Shown: positions 22,009-31,422 of the stretch, piece by piece
Layout of the letters: each line of letters starts with the position of its first letter
Position numbering within the stretch: position 1 is the stretch's first letter
NCBI GenBank assembly: GCA_050948665.1
Contig: JBMNEH010000001.1
Span: 248,001-312,000 of the forward strand
DNA length: 64,000 nucleotides
Direction: 5' to 3'
Origin: JBMNEH01 sp050948665
Lineage (GTDB): Bacteria; Bacillota; Clostridia; Christensenellales; UMGS416
Position numbers and translations under genes: made by a program
The notes under the pieces: model-generated
Databases searched by the model: none
Told to the model about the DNA's origin: nothing
What the model saw: only the letters and a program-made list of their open reading frames with translations

Positions 22009-22743
22009 TTATGCCGCTTCTACCCGGATACGGTCGGTGCGGTCCAGATAGAACGCCGCTTCCGCGGCGTTCATGTAGGGAACCAGCCAGATATAGCCTA
22101 TCCCGCAGGTCAGCATCGCCAGCAGCGACCAGCCTATAAAGCTGAAGTGCAGACAGAAAAGACGCCCCTTGTGCCCATCCATCAGCCGCTTGGATTCATT
22201 GATGGCCCCCATCGGGCTCAGAGAGGGATCCTCCGCCATCAGGTAGGGGGCAAGGGCGTAGCGGTAGGCGGCAACGATGCCGGGCACGATAAAGAGCAGT
22301 GACCAGAGAAAGACAAAGAGCGAGATCAGCATATGCATACCGAATGCCCGCCAGACGTGTTTAAAATAGGCGAAGAGACGGGTAAAGGGCGGATTCGACC
22401 CTCCCGCGAGCCGGGTATAGAAATCGGCATTGCCCAGGGAAAGCACACTGCTCAGAACGGTCAGCGCCAGGGATACCGCGATGCCCAGCAATACCGCGCC
22501 GAGGACCACGCTGCCCAGCAGGGTCCAGACGCCGGGGGGGATCTGCAGGTCGCGGATGCTGCTGATGATCTCATGGGTTTCTCCCTTATAGGTTTCCTTG
22601 AACAGGGTGGTAAAGCCGTTCCCGGAAAAGCCGAAGCTGACGCCGCCTCCCGCAGCGCCGGCGATCAGGGAGACCAGTATGGCCTTTCCCCAATGGCCGT
22701 TCAGGGCGTGCATGCCCAGTTTCCGATAATCCGATGCGTACAT
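22009..22743 (-). CDS. DUF975 family membrane protein
   Basis: 244 aa with about five or six membrane segments (residues ~24-40, 70-100, 135-160, 195-225) and the family block ANSKRLMDGHKGRLF-like (NESKRLMDGHKGRLF) after a YRYALAPYLMAEDP segment. Function unknown. RBS AGGAGGAAAAAT precedes the ATG at 22743. It is the first gene of a DUF975-rhamnosidase-argC operon. Confidence 0.8.
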   Translation of the reverse strand: MYASDYRKLGMHALNGHWGKAILVSLIAGAAGGGVSFGFSGNGFTTLFKETYKGETHEIISSIRDLQIPPGVWTLLGSVVLGAVLLGIAVSLALTVLSSVLSLGNADFYTRLAGGSNPPFTRLFAYFKHVWRAFGMHMLISLFVFLWSLLFIVPGIVAAYRYALAPYLMAEDPSLSPMGAINESKRLMDGHKGRLFCLHFSFIGWSLLAMLTCGIGYIWLVPYMNAAEAAFYLDRTDRIRVEAA

Positions 22744-22856
22744 ATTTTTTCCTCCTATGATGCATATTATACGGCGGGGCCTCTGTTTTCGTCAAGCCGG
22801 CCACGCCCCGGCGGGGGAGGCGGCACCATTTCCTTAACGGCTGTTTCAGAACGGCC

Positions 22857-22886
22857 TTGCCCCGGCCGGGACGGGGGTGCTATAAT
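22857..22886 (+). promoter_or_regulatory. candidate promoter of GH4 gene
   Basis: TTGCCC (22857-22862), an 18-bp spacer and a consensus TATAAT (22881-22886), about 43 bp before the start codon. Confidence 0.6.
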
Positions 22887-22929
22887 AAGGGCATAAAAGA
22901 CAGGGAAACGAATTACGGGAGGACAGACT

Positions 22930-24444
22930 ATGGCTTTAAAAATCGCCTTCATCGGCGCCGGCTCCATCGGCTTTACCCGGGGATTGCTCCGGGATCTGCT
23001 CAGCGTGCCGGAATTCGCCGACGCGGAAATCGCTTTTACCGACATCAATCCCCGGAACCTGGATATGGTGACCCGGCTCTGCCAGCGGGATATTGAGGAG
23101 AACGGGCTTTCCATACGGATCCGGTCCACCCTCGACCGGCGGGAGGCCTTCGCCGGCGCCAAATATGTGATCAACTGTGTCCGTATCGGCATGCTGGAGG
23201 CCTTCAGGAAGGACGTGGAGATCCCCCTGAAGTACGGGGTGGACCAGTGCGTCGGGGATACTCTCTGCGTGGGGGGCATCTTTTACGCCCAGCGGGATAT
23301 CGCGGCGCTGGAGGGTTTCTGCCGGGATATCCGGGAGGTTGCGCTGCCCGGCTGCATGATGCTGAATTACTCCAACCCCAACGCCATGGTCACCTGGTAC
23401 TGCAACAAGTACGGCGGCGTGCCCACGGTGGGCCTCTGCCACGGCGTGCAGGGGGGACACGCGTTGATCGCCAGGGCGCTGGGTTACCGGCAGGAGGAGA
23501 TCGACATCGTCTGCGCCGGCATCAACCATATGACCTGGTATATCTCGGTCAAGCACAAGGGAGAGGAGCTCAGCGGGAAGCTGCTGGCGGCGCTGGAGGC
23601 CGACCCGGAGATCGCCGCCACAGAGAAGGTGCGGATCGATATGATGCGCCGCTTCGGCTATTTCTCCACCGAGTCCAACGGCCACCTCTCGGAATACCTT
23701 CCCTGGTACCGGAAGCGGGTGGAGGAGATCCCCCGATGGATCAACCTCAACAGCTGGATCAACGGGGAAACCGGGGGCTACCTCCGGGTCTGCACCGAGG
23801 GGCGGAACTGGTTTGAGACGGATTTCCCCAACTGGATGAAGGAGCCCGCCTTTGTCTACGGGGAGCAGCACCGTTCCCAGGAGCACGGCAGCCGGATCAT
23901 CGAGGCCTTGGAAACCGGCCGGGTATACAGGGGACATTTCAATGTGGTCAACAGGGGCTGTATCACCAACCTGCCCGATGACTGCGTGGTGGAGGTGCCG
24001 GGCTACGCGGATACCCACGGCATCAACATCCCCCGCGTCGGCGACCTGCCCCTGGGCTGCGCCGCCGTCTGCATGTCCAACATCACGGTGCAGCGGCTGG
24101 CGGTGGAGGCCGGCGTCCGCGGGGACATCGACCTGCTGCGGCAGGCGGTGATGATGGACCCCCTCACCGGCGCCGTATGCAACCCGCCGGAGATCTGGCA
24201 GATGGTGGACGAGATGCTGATCGAGGAGGCGGAATGGCTGCCCCAGTATGCCGAAGAGATCGAAAAAGCCAAGGCGCGCCGGGCAGAGGCCGAGAGGAAC
24301 GGGACCTGGATACCCCCCATCGTGACCCGGGGCGCCGCGCGGCTCCATACCAAGACCGTGGAGGAAATGGCGGCCGACAAGGAGGCCGCCCGGAGGAACG
24401 CCGCCGAGGCGGATAAGGGCAAGCGGCGGACGGAAAACGCGTAA
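22930..24444 (+). CDS. GH4 family glycosidase (alpha-galactosidase/alpha-glucuronidase-like)
   Basis: 504 aa. GH4 enzymes use NAD+ and a divalent metal in an oxidation-elimination mechanism. Visible are the NAD fold GAGSIGFTRGL (9-19), NPNA (149-152), metal ligand Cys170 in CHGVQGG and His200 in GINHMTWY. Length and the CHxVQGG motif fit MelA/alpha-glucuronidase members better than the 6-phospho-glycosidases, but the sugar cannot be fixed by eye. The C-terminal tail (~470-504) is rich in Ala, Glu and Lys. RBS CGGGAGGAC precedes the ATG. Confidence 0.88.
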   Translation: MALKIAFIGAGSIGFTRGLLRDLLSVPEFADAEIAFTDINPRNLDMVTRLCQRDIEENGLSIRIRSTLDRREAFAGAKYVINCVRIGMLEAFRKDVEIPLKYGVDQCVGDTLCVGGIFYAQRDIAALEGFCRDIREVALPGCMMLNYSNPNAMVTWYCNKYGGVPTVGLCHGVQGGHALIARALGYRQEEIDIVCAGINHMTWYISVKHKGEELSGKLLAALEADPEIAATEKVRIDMMRRFGYFSTESNGHLSEYLPWYRKRVEEIPRWINLNSWINGETGGYLRVCTEGRNWFETDFPNWMKEPAFVYGEQHRSQEHGSRIIEALETGRVYRGHFNVVNRGCITNLPDDCVVEVPGYADTHGINIPRVGDLPLGCAAVCMSNITVQRLAVEAGVRGDIDLLRQAVMMDPLTGAVCNPPEIWQMVDEMLIEEAEWLPQYAEEIEKAKARRAEAERNGTWIPPIVTRGAARLHTKTVEEMAADKEAARRNAAEADKGKRRTENA

Positions 24445-24457
24445 GGTCCTTTCCATA

Positions 24458-24491
24458 CCGCAGGGCAGGGCATTCCCTCCCTGCGGTTTTT
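24458..24491 (+). terminator. GH4 gene terminator
   Basis: CCGCAGGG ... CCCTGCGG is followed by TTTTTC. Confidence 0.85.
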
Positions 24492-24634
24492 CGCCGCCCC
24501 GGGACAACGGGGAGGGGGAAGGCCGGGAAGGCGTCCGCCCCGAGCGTGCGGCGCATCGCGTCAAGGGGGGCGCTATAGTTCCTTATATTCCGCCCCGCAG
24601 GGGAGAAACAGATCACCGTCCCGCTGCCGGAGAG

Positions 24635-24676
24635 TAAAAAATCCCCGGCGAGGGACTTTCGTCCCCCATCGGGGTA
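24635..24676 (-). terminator. terminator of GH35/42-like gene
   Basis: On the minus strand CCCCGATGGGGGAC-gaaa-GTCCCTCGCCGGGG is followed by ATTTTTT. The ~140 bp between this and the GH4 terminator hold nothing I recognise. Confidence 0.75.
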
Positions 24677-24692
24677 AGGAGGCGGGACCGTG

Positions 24693-26348
24693 TCAGCCTT
24701 CCATTTTGAAACGGATGACACCGCAGTCCCACATGGCCCAGATGCCGTGACGCTCGTCGCCGGCGCGGACACGGTCGACAACGTAGTTGCCGTCCTCGTC
24801 AAAGTGGCCTTCGGTCAGATCCAGTACCGACATATCGCTGGACTGATGCTCGGGGGACAGCAGCGAAATGCGGTAGGAGCCGTCATCGGCCGAGGGACGC
24901 TCGAAGAACAGGCGGATGAGGTGGCCCACCAGGTAGTACCAGCCGTCCTCGCCCAGCATCAGCACGCCCCGGCCCTTTTCCTCCCGGGGATCGTGGGTGC
25001 CCTTTCCTTCCCGGAACTCCTCTTTGCCGCGGTGGTGATAGTCGGTGGCGCCTGCCCAGGCGAAGCCGGGACCGTTGTAGTTGACCAGGACTTCCCAACC
25101 GTCAAAATGCCGCAGGGAGGCGTTTTCCCCCAACTGCTGCAGGATGGTCATGGCTTTCCTGCCGGCGATGGCGGGCTGCAGCACCGGCCAGGCGGCGGTC
25201 AGCATGTGCATGGAGCGCTTCATGGGGGCGGCGGCGGGGCGTACCTCCCGGGTCTCCGGATCCAGTGTGCTTTCGGTGGCGAAGATATGGTAGCCGATGG
25301 CCTCTTTGTCCACCACGGCGTAAAAGATCTCCGAAGCGTTCAGCGCGGCGGCATGGGATTCCGGCACATACAGAGGCCAGCCCTTATCCTTGTTGGCATA
25401 GGTGTCGGTGACTTCCCGGTGACGGCTCTGTATGGCCTGGTAGTTGTCCGGGCTGATGGCGTCCAGGGAATCGGCCACGGCGTACCAGATATCCAGGGTC
25501 CGGGTGACGGCTTCGCCGGAGGGGTAGTTGATGCCGGGGTTGTTCCAGGTCTGGGGATGGGACAGGCCGTCCAGCCACACGTTGGCGTACAGGAACAGGT
25601 CATAGACCTCCTTGCCGGCGGCGGCGATGCCGTTGATGTAGTTGGAGAGAGCGTAGGCCTCGCAGGCCTCGGCGCCGAAACGGCCGAACACCTGGGTCCA
25701 GGTCCCGCCGCGCTTGCCGCCGGCGGCCTTCCAGAACTCGTACAGCCTGCCTTGCGGATGGGCTTTGGCGTAATCCAGCAGCAGCTGGGGCACCTTTTTC
25801 GCGAAGCTGGCCTGACCGAAGGGGGAGAAATCCCGGGCGGTGGGACCGATGATGCCGGCCTCGTTCTCCACCTGTACGGCGATAACGGTCTGGGTGCCGC
25901 CGTCATGGGCTTTCAGCACCTTCATCAACTCGACAAAGGCCTTCCTGTCCGCCTCGAAATTTTCGGGACAGTGGGCGGACAGCACGCCCAGCTCGGTGCC
26001 GTCCTTGCAGGTGGTGCGCTGAAAGCGCCTGCGGTCGCACTTTACCCAGTTGGGGGTGTATTCCATGTTCCCGTTTTTCCAGGAGCCGAACCAGAGGAAC
26101 ACCAGGTGCATTTCCTCTTCGCGGGCCAGGTCGATCAGGTCGGTGACGTATTTGGGGTTGAACCGCCCCTCCGCCGGTTCAAAGGTGTGCCAGCAAATGG
26201 GGGTGGCCACCGTGTTGCCGCCCAGCTTGCGTACGCTCTCAAAGGCGTAGGGCATATCCGCCAGCACGTAGCTGGAGGAGTTGTGGGTCTGTCCGCCCAG
26301 GGAGAAAAAGGGCTTTCCCTGTACGGTGAAACAGCTGTGTCTGCGCAT
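24693..26348 (-). CDS. GH35/GH42-like beta-galactosidase with DUF5597-type C-terminus
   Basis: 551 aa. A (beta/alpha)8 barrel begins with the GQTHNSSSY and TVATPICWHTFEPAEG blocks (the latter typical of the GH35/42 N-terminus). The acid/base Glu lies in VQVENEAG near 178, and a second acidic residue is expected near 320. The last ~150 residues resemble the DUF5597 beta-domain. No signal peptide is seen, so it is probably cytoplasmic, acting on imported beta-galactosides. RBS GAGGTGATTCATC precedes the ATG. It belongs to the 19-26 kb glycosidase group, which has no sugar transporter of its own here. Confidence 0.8.
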   Translation of the reverse strand: MRRHSCFTVQGKPFFSLGGQTHNSSSYVLADMPYAFESVRKLGGNTVATPICWHTFEPAEGRFNPKYVTDLIDLAREEEMHLVFLWFGSWKNGNMEYTPNWVKCDRRRFQRTTCKDGTELGVLSAHCPENFEADRKAFVELMKVLKAHDGGTQTVIAVQVENEAGIIGPTARDFSPFGQASFAKKVPQLLLDYAKAHPQGRLYEFWKAAGGKRGGTWTQVFGRFGAEACEAYALSNYINGIAAAGKEVYDLFLYANVWLDGLSHPQTWNNPGINYPSGEAVTRTLDIWYAVADSLDAISPDNYQAIQSRHREVTDTYANKDKGWPLYVPESHAAALNASEIFYAVVDKEAIGYHIFATESTLDPETREVRPAAAPMKRSMHMLTAAWPVLQPAIAGRKAMTILQQLGENASLRHFDGWEVLVNYNGPGFAWAGATDYHHRGKEEFREGKGTHDPREEKGRGVLMLGEDGWYYLVGHLIRLFFERPSADDGSYRISLLSPEHQSSDMSVLDLTEGHFDEDGNYVVDRVRAGDERHGIWAMWDCGVIRFKMEG

Positions 26349-26440
26349 GATGAATCACCTCGTATTATAAAATCGCCGCTCGGCGTGACTGCCTTTAGTA
26401 TAACACACGGGGTTCCGGGTTTCCATGCACAAACCCTATG

Positions 26441-26485
26441 AAGAAAACCCCTCCTTCCCATACAAATGGGAAAGAAGGGGTGCGC
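26441..26485 (-). terminator. terminator of SPFH/ribbon-helix-helix operon
   Basis: On the minus strand ACCCCTTCTTTCCCAT-ttgt-ATGGGAAGGAGGGGT is followed by TTTCTTCATAG. Confidence 0.85.
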
Positions 26486-26489
26486 CTGT

Positions 26490-26663
26490 CTACTTCCGCG
26501 CCTCCGGCGTTCCGCCGCTTTTCTTCCGGCGGCGGACGCATTCGGTCAGCAGATACTCGATCTGCCCGTTGACCGACCGGAATTCATCATCTGCCCAGGC
26601 TGCCAGTTGGGCATACAGTTCCGAAGAGAGCCGGAGGGGGACCTGTTTTTTTCCCCCGGCCAT
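26490..26663 (-). CDS. small ribbon-helix-helix (Arc-type) DNA-binding protein
   Basis: 57 aa, starting MAGGKKQVPLRLSSELYAQL. The pattern is a short basic beta-strand (KKQVPLRLS) followed by two helices (ELYAQLAAWADDE, SVNGQIEYLLTECVRRRKK), as in Arc/MetJ/CopG-type RHH repressors, which bind DNA as dimers through the strand. Its ATG overlaps the SPFH stop as TGATG, so it is translationally coupled and co-expressed. An Arc-like protein behind an SPFH gene suggests autoregulation of the pair, which is inference. A strong terminator follows. Confidence 0.8.
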   Translation of the reverse strand: MAGGKKQVPLRLSSELYAQLAAWADDEFRSVNGQIEYLLTECVRRRKKSGGTPEARK

Positions 26664-27667
26664 CAATAGAGGCTGCCGGAATTCACCACGGGCTGGGCAT
26701 CCCGGTTGCCGCAGAGTACTACCAGCAAGTTGGACACCATGGCAGCCTTACGCTCATCGTCCAGCTGTACCACTTGATTCTCACTCAGCTTCTGCAGCGC
26801 CATTTCCACCATGCCCACGGCGCCCTCCACGATCATCTTCCGGGCATCGATAATGGCGTTGGCCTGCTGCCGCTGGAGCATGACGGCGGCGATCTCCGTG
26901 GCGTAGGCCAGATAGGTGATGCGGGCCTCCAGTATCTCCAAACCGGCGGCGGCTACCTTCGATTGGATCTCTTCCTTGATGCGCCGGGAGACCACCTCGC
27001 TGGAGCCCCGGAGGCTGCCCTCGTCCGGCAGCCCGTCCCCGGTGGTATCCACATTGGGGGCCACGTCATAGGGGTAGATGCGGACGATGTTCCGCAGGGC
27101 GCTGTCGCTCTGGAGGGAGAGGTATTCCTTGTAATTGTCGACATTGAATACCGCCTTGGCGGTGTCGACCACCCGCCATATGACGGCGATGCCGATCTCC
27201 ACGGGATTGCCCAGGCAGTCATTCACCTTCTGCCGGTAGTTGCTCAGCGTCATCATCTTCAGAGAGATCTTCTGCCCCCCGGCGGCGGCGGCCGCCGTCT
27301 CCTGGGGCGTGGAGGGGAGGCCGGTCACATCCCCGCTCTGACCCAGCTTGGTCTTCGCCGCCGGGTTGACCGCCACGCAGAAGGGGTGCACATAATAGAA
27401 ACCCTCCCTCTTGAGCGTGCCGATGTACCGGCCGAACAGCGTCAGCACCAGGGCCTCCTGGGGTTTGAGGACCTTCAGCCCCATGAAGGGGAAGAAACCC
27501 ACAAGGAGCCAGAATATCCCCGGAATCAGGGGAATAAGACCCAGGTTGTTGCCCATCTCCAGCAGCTCGGCGCCCAGGATGGTGGCCGCCAAAGCCCCAA
27601 GGTATGAGGCGATCGACACCAATAGCACCGGCATGCCCGGCTTCGCTTTCAAAATCTTCTCTTCCAT
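26663..27667 (-). CDS. SPFH/band-7 domain membrane protein
   Basis: 334 aa. Two N-terminal hydrophobic segments (~12-60) precede an SPFH domain (~65-265; NPVEIGIAVIWRVVDTAKAVFNVDNY and the LEILEARITYLAYATEIAAVMLQRQQA blocks) and a short helical tail. SPFH proteins form oligomeric rings or scaffolds at the membrane and often partner with proteases or membrane-stress systems. The start is the ATG at 27667, six bases after AAGGAGG; an in-frame TTG two codons upstream is too close to that RBS. It is coupled to the small RHH gene. Confidence 0.85.
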   Translation of the reverse strand: MEEKILKAKPGMPVLLVSIASYLGALAATILGAELLEMGNNLGLIPLIPGIFWLLVGFFPFMGLKVLKPQEALVLTLFGRYIGTLKREGFYYVHPFCVAVNPAAKTKLGQSGDVTGLPSTPQETAAAAAGGQKISLKMMTLSNYRQKVNDCLGNPVEIGIAVIWRVVDTAKAVFNVDNYKEYLSLQSDSALRNIVRIYPYDVAPNVDTTGDGLPDEGSLRGSSEVVSRRIKEEIQSKVAAAGLEILEARITYLAYATEIAAVMLQRQQANAIIDARKMIVEGAVGMVEMALQKLSENQVVQLDDERKAAMVSNLLVVLCGNRDAQPVVNSGSLY

Positions 27668-27704
27668 ATCCAACCTCCTTCGGCTTGATATGTGAATGAT
27701 ATCA

Positions 27705-28508
27705 TTATGATATCAGTTTGTCAATACCCAAAAACAATTCTTTTAATAGAAAAATCACAAAAAATCCTATGGGAAGCCAGGGGAAAAAATAGAGGCAGGC
27801 CAGCATCTCATAAAAGGAGGCGTAGAGGAAGGGGACGCTTTGGGAGCCGGCGCCGGTCAGCCCCCGAAAACCGGCTAGGCACCCCAGCAGCAGCGCCCGG
27901 GGCAGGTGGTAGCGGCTGGTCACGATAAGGCAGGGAGGCTCCGCCAGCTCCCGGCAGGCTTTCAGATTTTCCAGGGTATCCCTGGAACGGTTTTCCTCCC
28001 GTATGGCCGGGGCGGGGACGCCGGCTGCCCGGAGCTGCTCCGCGATGACGGAGGATTCCGGCCTTCCCTCCCCGCCGCCGGAGGCGACCAGCGTCTTTCC
28101 GGGCCGCCAGAGGGAGGCCGCCAGCGCCGCCCGCCCGGCCAGTTCATTCCGGGAGGCGAAGCCGTCCTTCCCCCCGCAGCCCAGCACAAGGATCGTAACC
28201 CAGGGACCTTTTCTGTGAAAGGCAGCCGCGGCATAGAGGCAAAACCCCCCGTACAGCAGAAAAAGGAAGGCGGTCAGCGCCCGGCAGCTCCGCAGCAGCA
28301 GAGCGGTAAAGCCGGAGGACGGAAGGAAGGGCAGCAAAAGACAGCCAGCGCAGGCCAGAAGGCCGCAGAGGGCGGCCGGCAGCGCCAACCGGTTGGTACC
28401 CCGGAAGCCCTCCCGCCGTATCAGCCCCAGAGTGTAGGCCACGCCCATGGCCGCAAAAGGCAGCAGCGCGGAAGCCATTATAATAAATGCCCAGTCCCAG
28501 GCGTTCAT
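27705..28508 (-). CDS. YdcF/DUF218-like membrane protein
   Basis: 267 aa. Four N-terminal hydrophobic segments (~1-105) are followed by a DUF218 domain (~110-240): VLGCGGKDG, LVASGGGEGRPES, and the ENRSRDTLENL block conserved in SanA/YdcF/ElyC-like proteins. These are linked to cell-envelope polysaccharide metabolism, biochemical role unclear. The last ~25 residues form another membrane segment. Start chosen at the ATG after GGAGGTGGAAAA; a longer frame upstream has no RBS. Confidence 0.75.
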   Translation of the reverse strand: MNAWDWAFIIMASALLPFAAMGVAYTLGLIRREGFRGTNRLALPAALCGLLACAGCLLLPFLPSSGFTALLLRSCRALTAFLFLLYGGFCLYAAAAFHRKGPWVTILVLGCGGKDGFASRNELAGRAALAASLWRPGKTLVASGGGEGRPESSVIAEQLRAAGVPAPAIREENRSRDTLENLKACRELAEPPCLIVTSRYHLPRALLLGCLAGFRGLTGAGSQSVPFLYASFYEMLACLYFFPWLPIGFFVIFLLKELFLGIDKLIS

Positions 28509-28591
28509 TTTTCCACCTCCACGGATGCAAGTATAGCTAAAATCGCCCGGAGAAACAAGGGATGCGGGGGCGGGGAAAGAAACGGAGGGAG

Positions 28592-28620
28592 ACAAAAAAA
28601 CCGGGACATTTCTGTCCCGG
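28592..28620 (-). terminator. sigH terminator
   Basis: On the minus strand CCGGGACA-gaaa-TGTCCCGG is followed by TTTTTTTGTC. Confidence 0.9.
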
Positions 28621-28629
28621 CGCGGCGGA

Positions 28630-29274
28630 TCATTCCTTGGCCTGTTCTTCCAGATATCTCTCCAGCTTTTTCTTTACCCGCTGGAGGGCGTTGTCGATGC
28701 ACTTGACGTGACGCTGCATTTCCTCGGCGATCTGCTGATAGGATTTGTCCTGCAGGTAGTTGTTCAGCACCTCCCGCTCCAGGGCGGACAGGCTGTCTTC
28801 TATCCTGGCCTGGATATTCCGCCGGCTCTCCATGCTGATGAGGAGTTCCTCGGGATCCTGCTCCCAGCTGTAGGAAACGATGTCCTGCAGGGTGCGCTGC
28901 TCATCCTCCTTATAGACGGGCTTGTTCAGAGAAATGTAGGAGTTCAGGGGGATGTGCTTTTGCCGGGTGGCGGTTTTGACGGCGGTGATCATCTGCCGGG
29001 TGACGCAGAGATCCGCAAAGGCATGGAAGGAGGACAGCCGCTCCGGGTCAAAGTCCCGGATGGCTTTATAAAGGCCGATCATCCCCTCCTGGATAATGTC
29101 CTCCCTGTCGGCCCCTACCAGAAAGTAGCTCCGGGCCTTTGCCCGGACGAGGTTTTTATATTTGTTCAGGAGGAAATCCTGGGCGTCCATATCTCCGCCC
29201 CTTACGCGATGGATGATTTGCTCGTCGGTCAGTGAATCGTAATAAGCCAGGCCGCTCTGCCAGGTAGATTCCAT
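28630..29274 (-). CDS. sigH: RNA polymerase sigma-H factor (SigH/Spo0H type)
   Basis: 214 aa. Region 2 (residues ~15-90: GDMDAQDFLLNKYKNLVR, DREDIIQEGMIGLYKAIRDFD) and region 4 (~150-205: LSALEREVLNNYLQDKSYQQIAEEM) are both clear, with the linker motif of SigH (PLNSYISLNKPV). In endospore formers SigH directs the switch to sporulation. Here it is monocistronic and divergent from tRNA-Gly/tuf. Start at the ATG preceded by GGAGGAAAAT; upstream in-frame codons lack an RBS. Its presence supports a lineage with a sporulation programme but does not prove spore formation. Confidence 0.88.
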   Translation of the reverse strand: MESTWQSGLAYYDSLTDEQIIHRVRGGDMDAQDFLLNKYKNLVRAKARSYFLVGADREDIIQEGMIGLYKAIRDFDPERLSSFHAFADLCVTRQMITAVKTATRQKHIPLNSYISLNKPVYKEDEQRTLQDIVSYSWEQDPEELLISMESRRNIQARIEDSLSALEREVLNNYLQDKSYQQIAEEMQRHVKCIDNALQRVKKKLERYLEEQAKE

Positions 29275-29441
29275 ATTTTCCTCCAATGCGCCCCGGGAGG
29301 CTTGTTCGGACAGGTATAAGGTATAGATACTATGGTATATTATAATCCATTTCCGATAGCCGGTCAAGGGAGAAAGCCGGATTTTCCGGGCGGGCAACGC
29401 CCCGGCGCCTCCGTGAGGGAGGCGTATTCGGGAATATCCTG

Positions 29442-29470
29442 TTGACAGTTCCGGGCGAAATGCGTATAAT
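29442..29470 (+). promoter_or_regulatory. consensus promoter of tRNA-Gly/tuf transcript
   Basis: A perfect TTGACA and a perfect TATAAT are separated by 17 bp, 31 bp before tRNA-Gly. It is the strongest sigma-70/A-type promoter seen in the window. Confidence 0.92.
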
Positions 29471-29501
29471 CAATCTGTACGCGGCGCGGGCAGGAAAACC
29501 T

Positions 29502-29575
29502 GCGGGTGTAGCTCAATGGCAGAGCTCCAGCTTCCCAAGCTGGCAGTGCGAGTTCGATTCTCGTCACCCGCTCCA
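29502..29575 (+). tRNA. tRNA-Gly (CCC)
   Basis: 74 nt with acceptor GCGGGTG/CACCCGC and encoded CCA. The anticodon stem CCAGC/GCTGG holds loop TTCCCAA (anticodon CCC, reads GGG), and the T-arm is GTTCGATTC. It lies 39 bp before tuf with no terminator between, so the tRNA is probably processed from the tuf transcript. Confidence 0.95.
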
Positions 29576-29614
29576 CGATACGATCTCGTCATCTGACAAG
29601 GAGGAAAAGAACCA

Positions 29615-30826
<1,212 letters not shown>

Positions 30827-30840
30827 GACGATACACAAAA

Positions 30841-30870
30841 GGTACCGGCCATCAGGCCGGTATCTTTTTT
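30841..30870 (+). terminator. tuf terminator
   Basis: GGTACCGGCC-atca-GGCCGGTATC is followed by TTTTTT. Confidence 0.95.
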
Positions 30871-31422
30871 ATGACCCACCGGGTCGGAAACATATAAAAC
30901 GCGTAAGATTATACAATACAGGCAAAAAACATTCCATAATTGATTTACATCGCCTATGGTATTACCATGAAAAAAAGGCGCATAATAGACGCAACGGGAG
31001 TGGAAAAGCATTGAAGGGGGAAGGACGTAAAAGAATAATAAATACCCCCCAACAAGAATAAAAAACAGGAAGAGAAAATGAAACCGCCAAAGAAAGGGTT
31101 CTGCTTTGGCATCGCGACAATGACAGTGATCATGCTTTGCCCCATGTCAGCTCTCGTGGCAAATCAAAGCGCCGTTGCTCACCAGAAGCGCTATCCCATA
31201 CTCAATGATGACTTCGCCGTACCGGAGCCGGCAACGGGCGGCTCCCTTAAAGTCCCCGGTTTGGCCAACGGATTTGTACAGCAGGCCCTTTGTATCCTTT
31301 CGCGGGGGATATTCATATAATAAGCGCACCGTTTTAATACGTGATTCATAATCCCGCGCTTCCGGAAAAGGCCGGAAAAACGATGCCGAACAAGGAACTA
31401 TGTAAATCAGGAGGACCGTAAA
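30871..31422. other. AT-richer gap with one doubtful small ORF
   Basis: About 550 bp of clearly lower GC than its surroundings, after the tuf terminator. It holds one short plus-strand reading frame (31078-31320, listed separately) and long open frames on the other strand that look fortuitous. No RNA gene, transposase piece or strong promoter was recognised. Confidence 0.5.
31078..31320 (+). CDS. doubtful small secreted protein
   Basis: 80 aa. The N-terminus looks like a signal peptide (MKPPKKGF, then hydrophobic FGIATMTVIMLCPMSALVA), followed by about 50 residues of no recognised family. An RBS-like GGAAG sits five bases before the ATG. There is no neighbour relation or terminator to support it, and the opposite strand is also open, so it may not be a gene. 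Confidence 0.3.
   Translation: MKPPKKGFCFGIATMTVIMLCPMSALVANQSAVAHQKRYPILNDDFAVPEPATGGSLKVPGLANGFVQQALCILSRGIFI

Noticed and set aside
22936..24564. 542-codon minus-strand open frame
   Set aside because: Mirror of the GH4 gene, which has NAD and metal motifs.
24690..26441. 583-codon plus-strand open frame
   Set aside because: Mirror of the GH35/42-like gene, which has clear family motifs.
28509..28595. 29-residue N-terminal extension of the YdcF-like protein
   Set aside because: The downstream ATG has a strong RBS; the extension has none and is non-hydrophobic, unlike the family's N-terminus.
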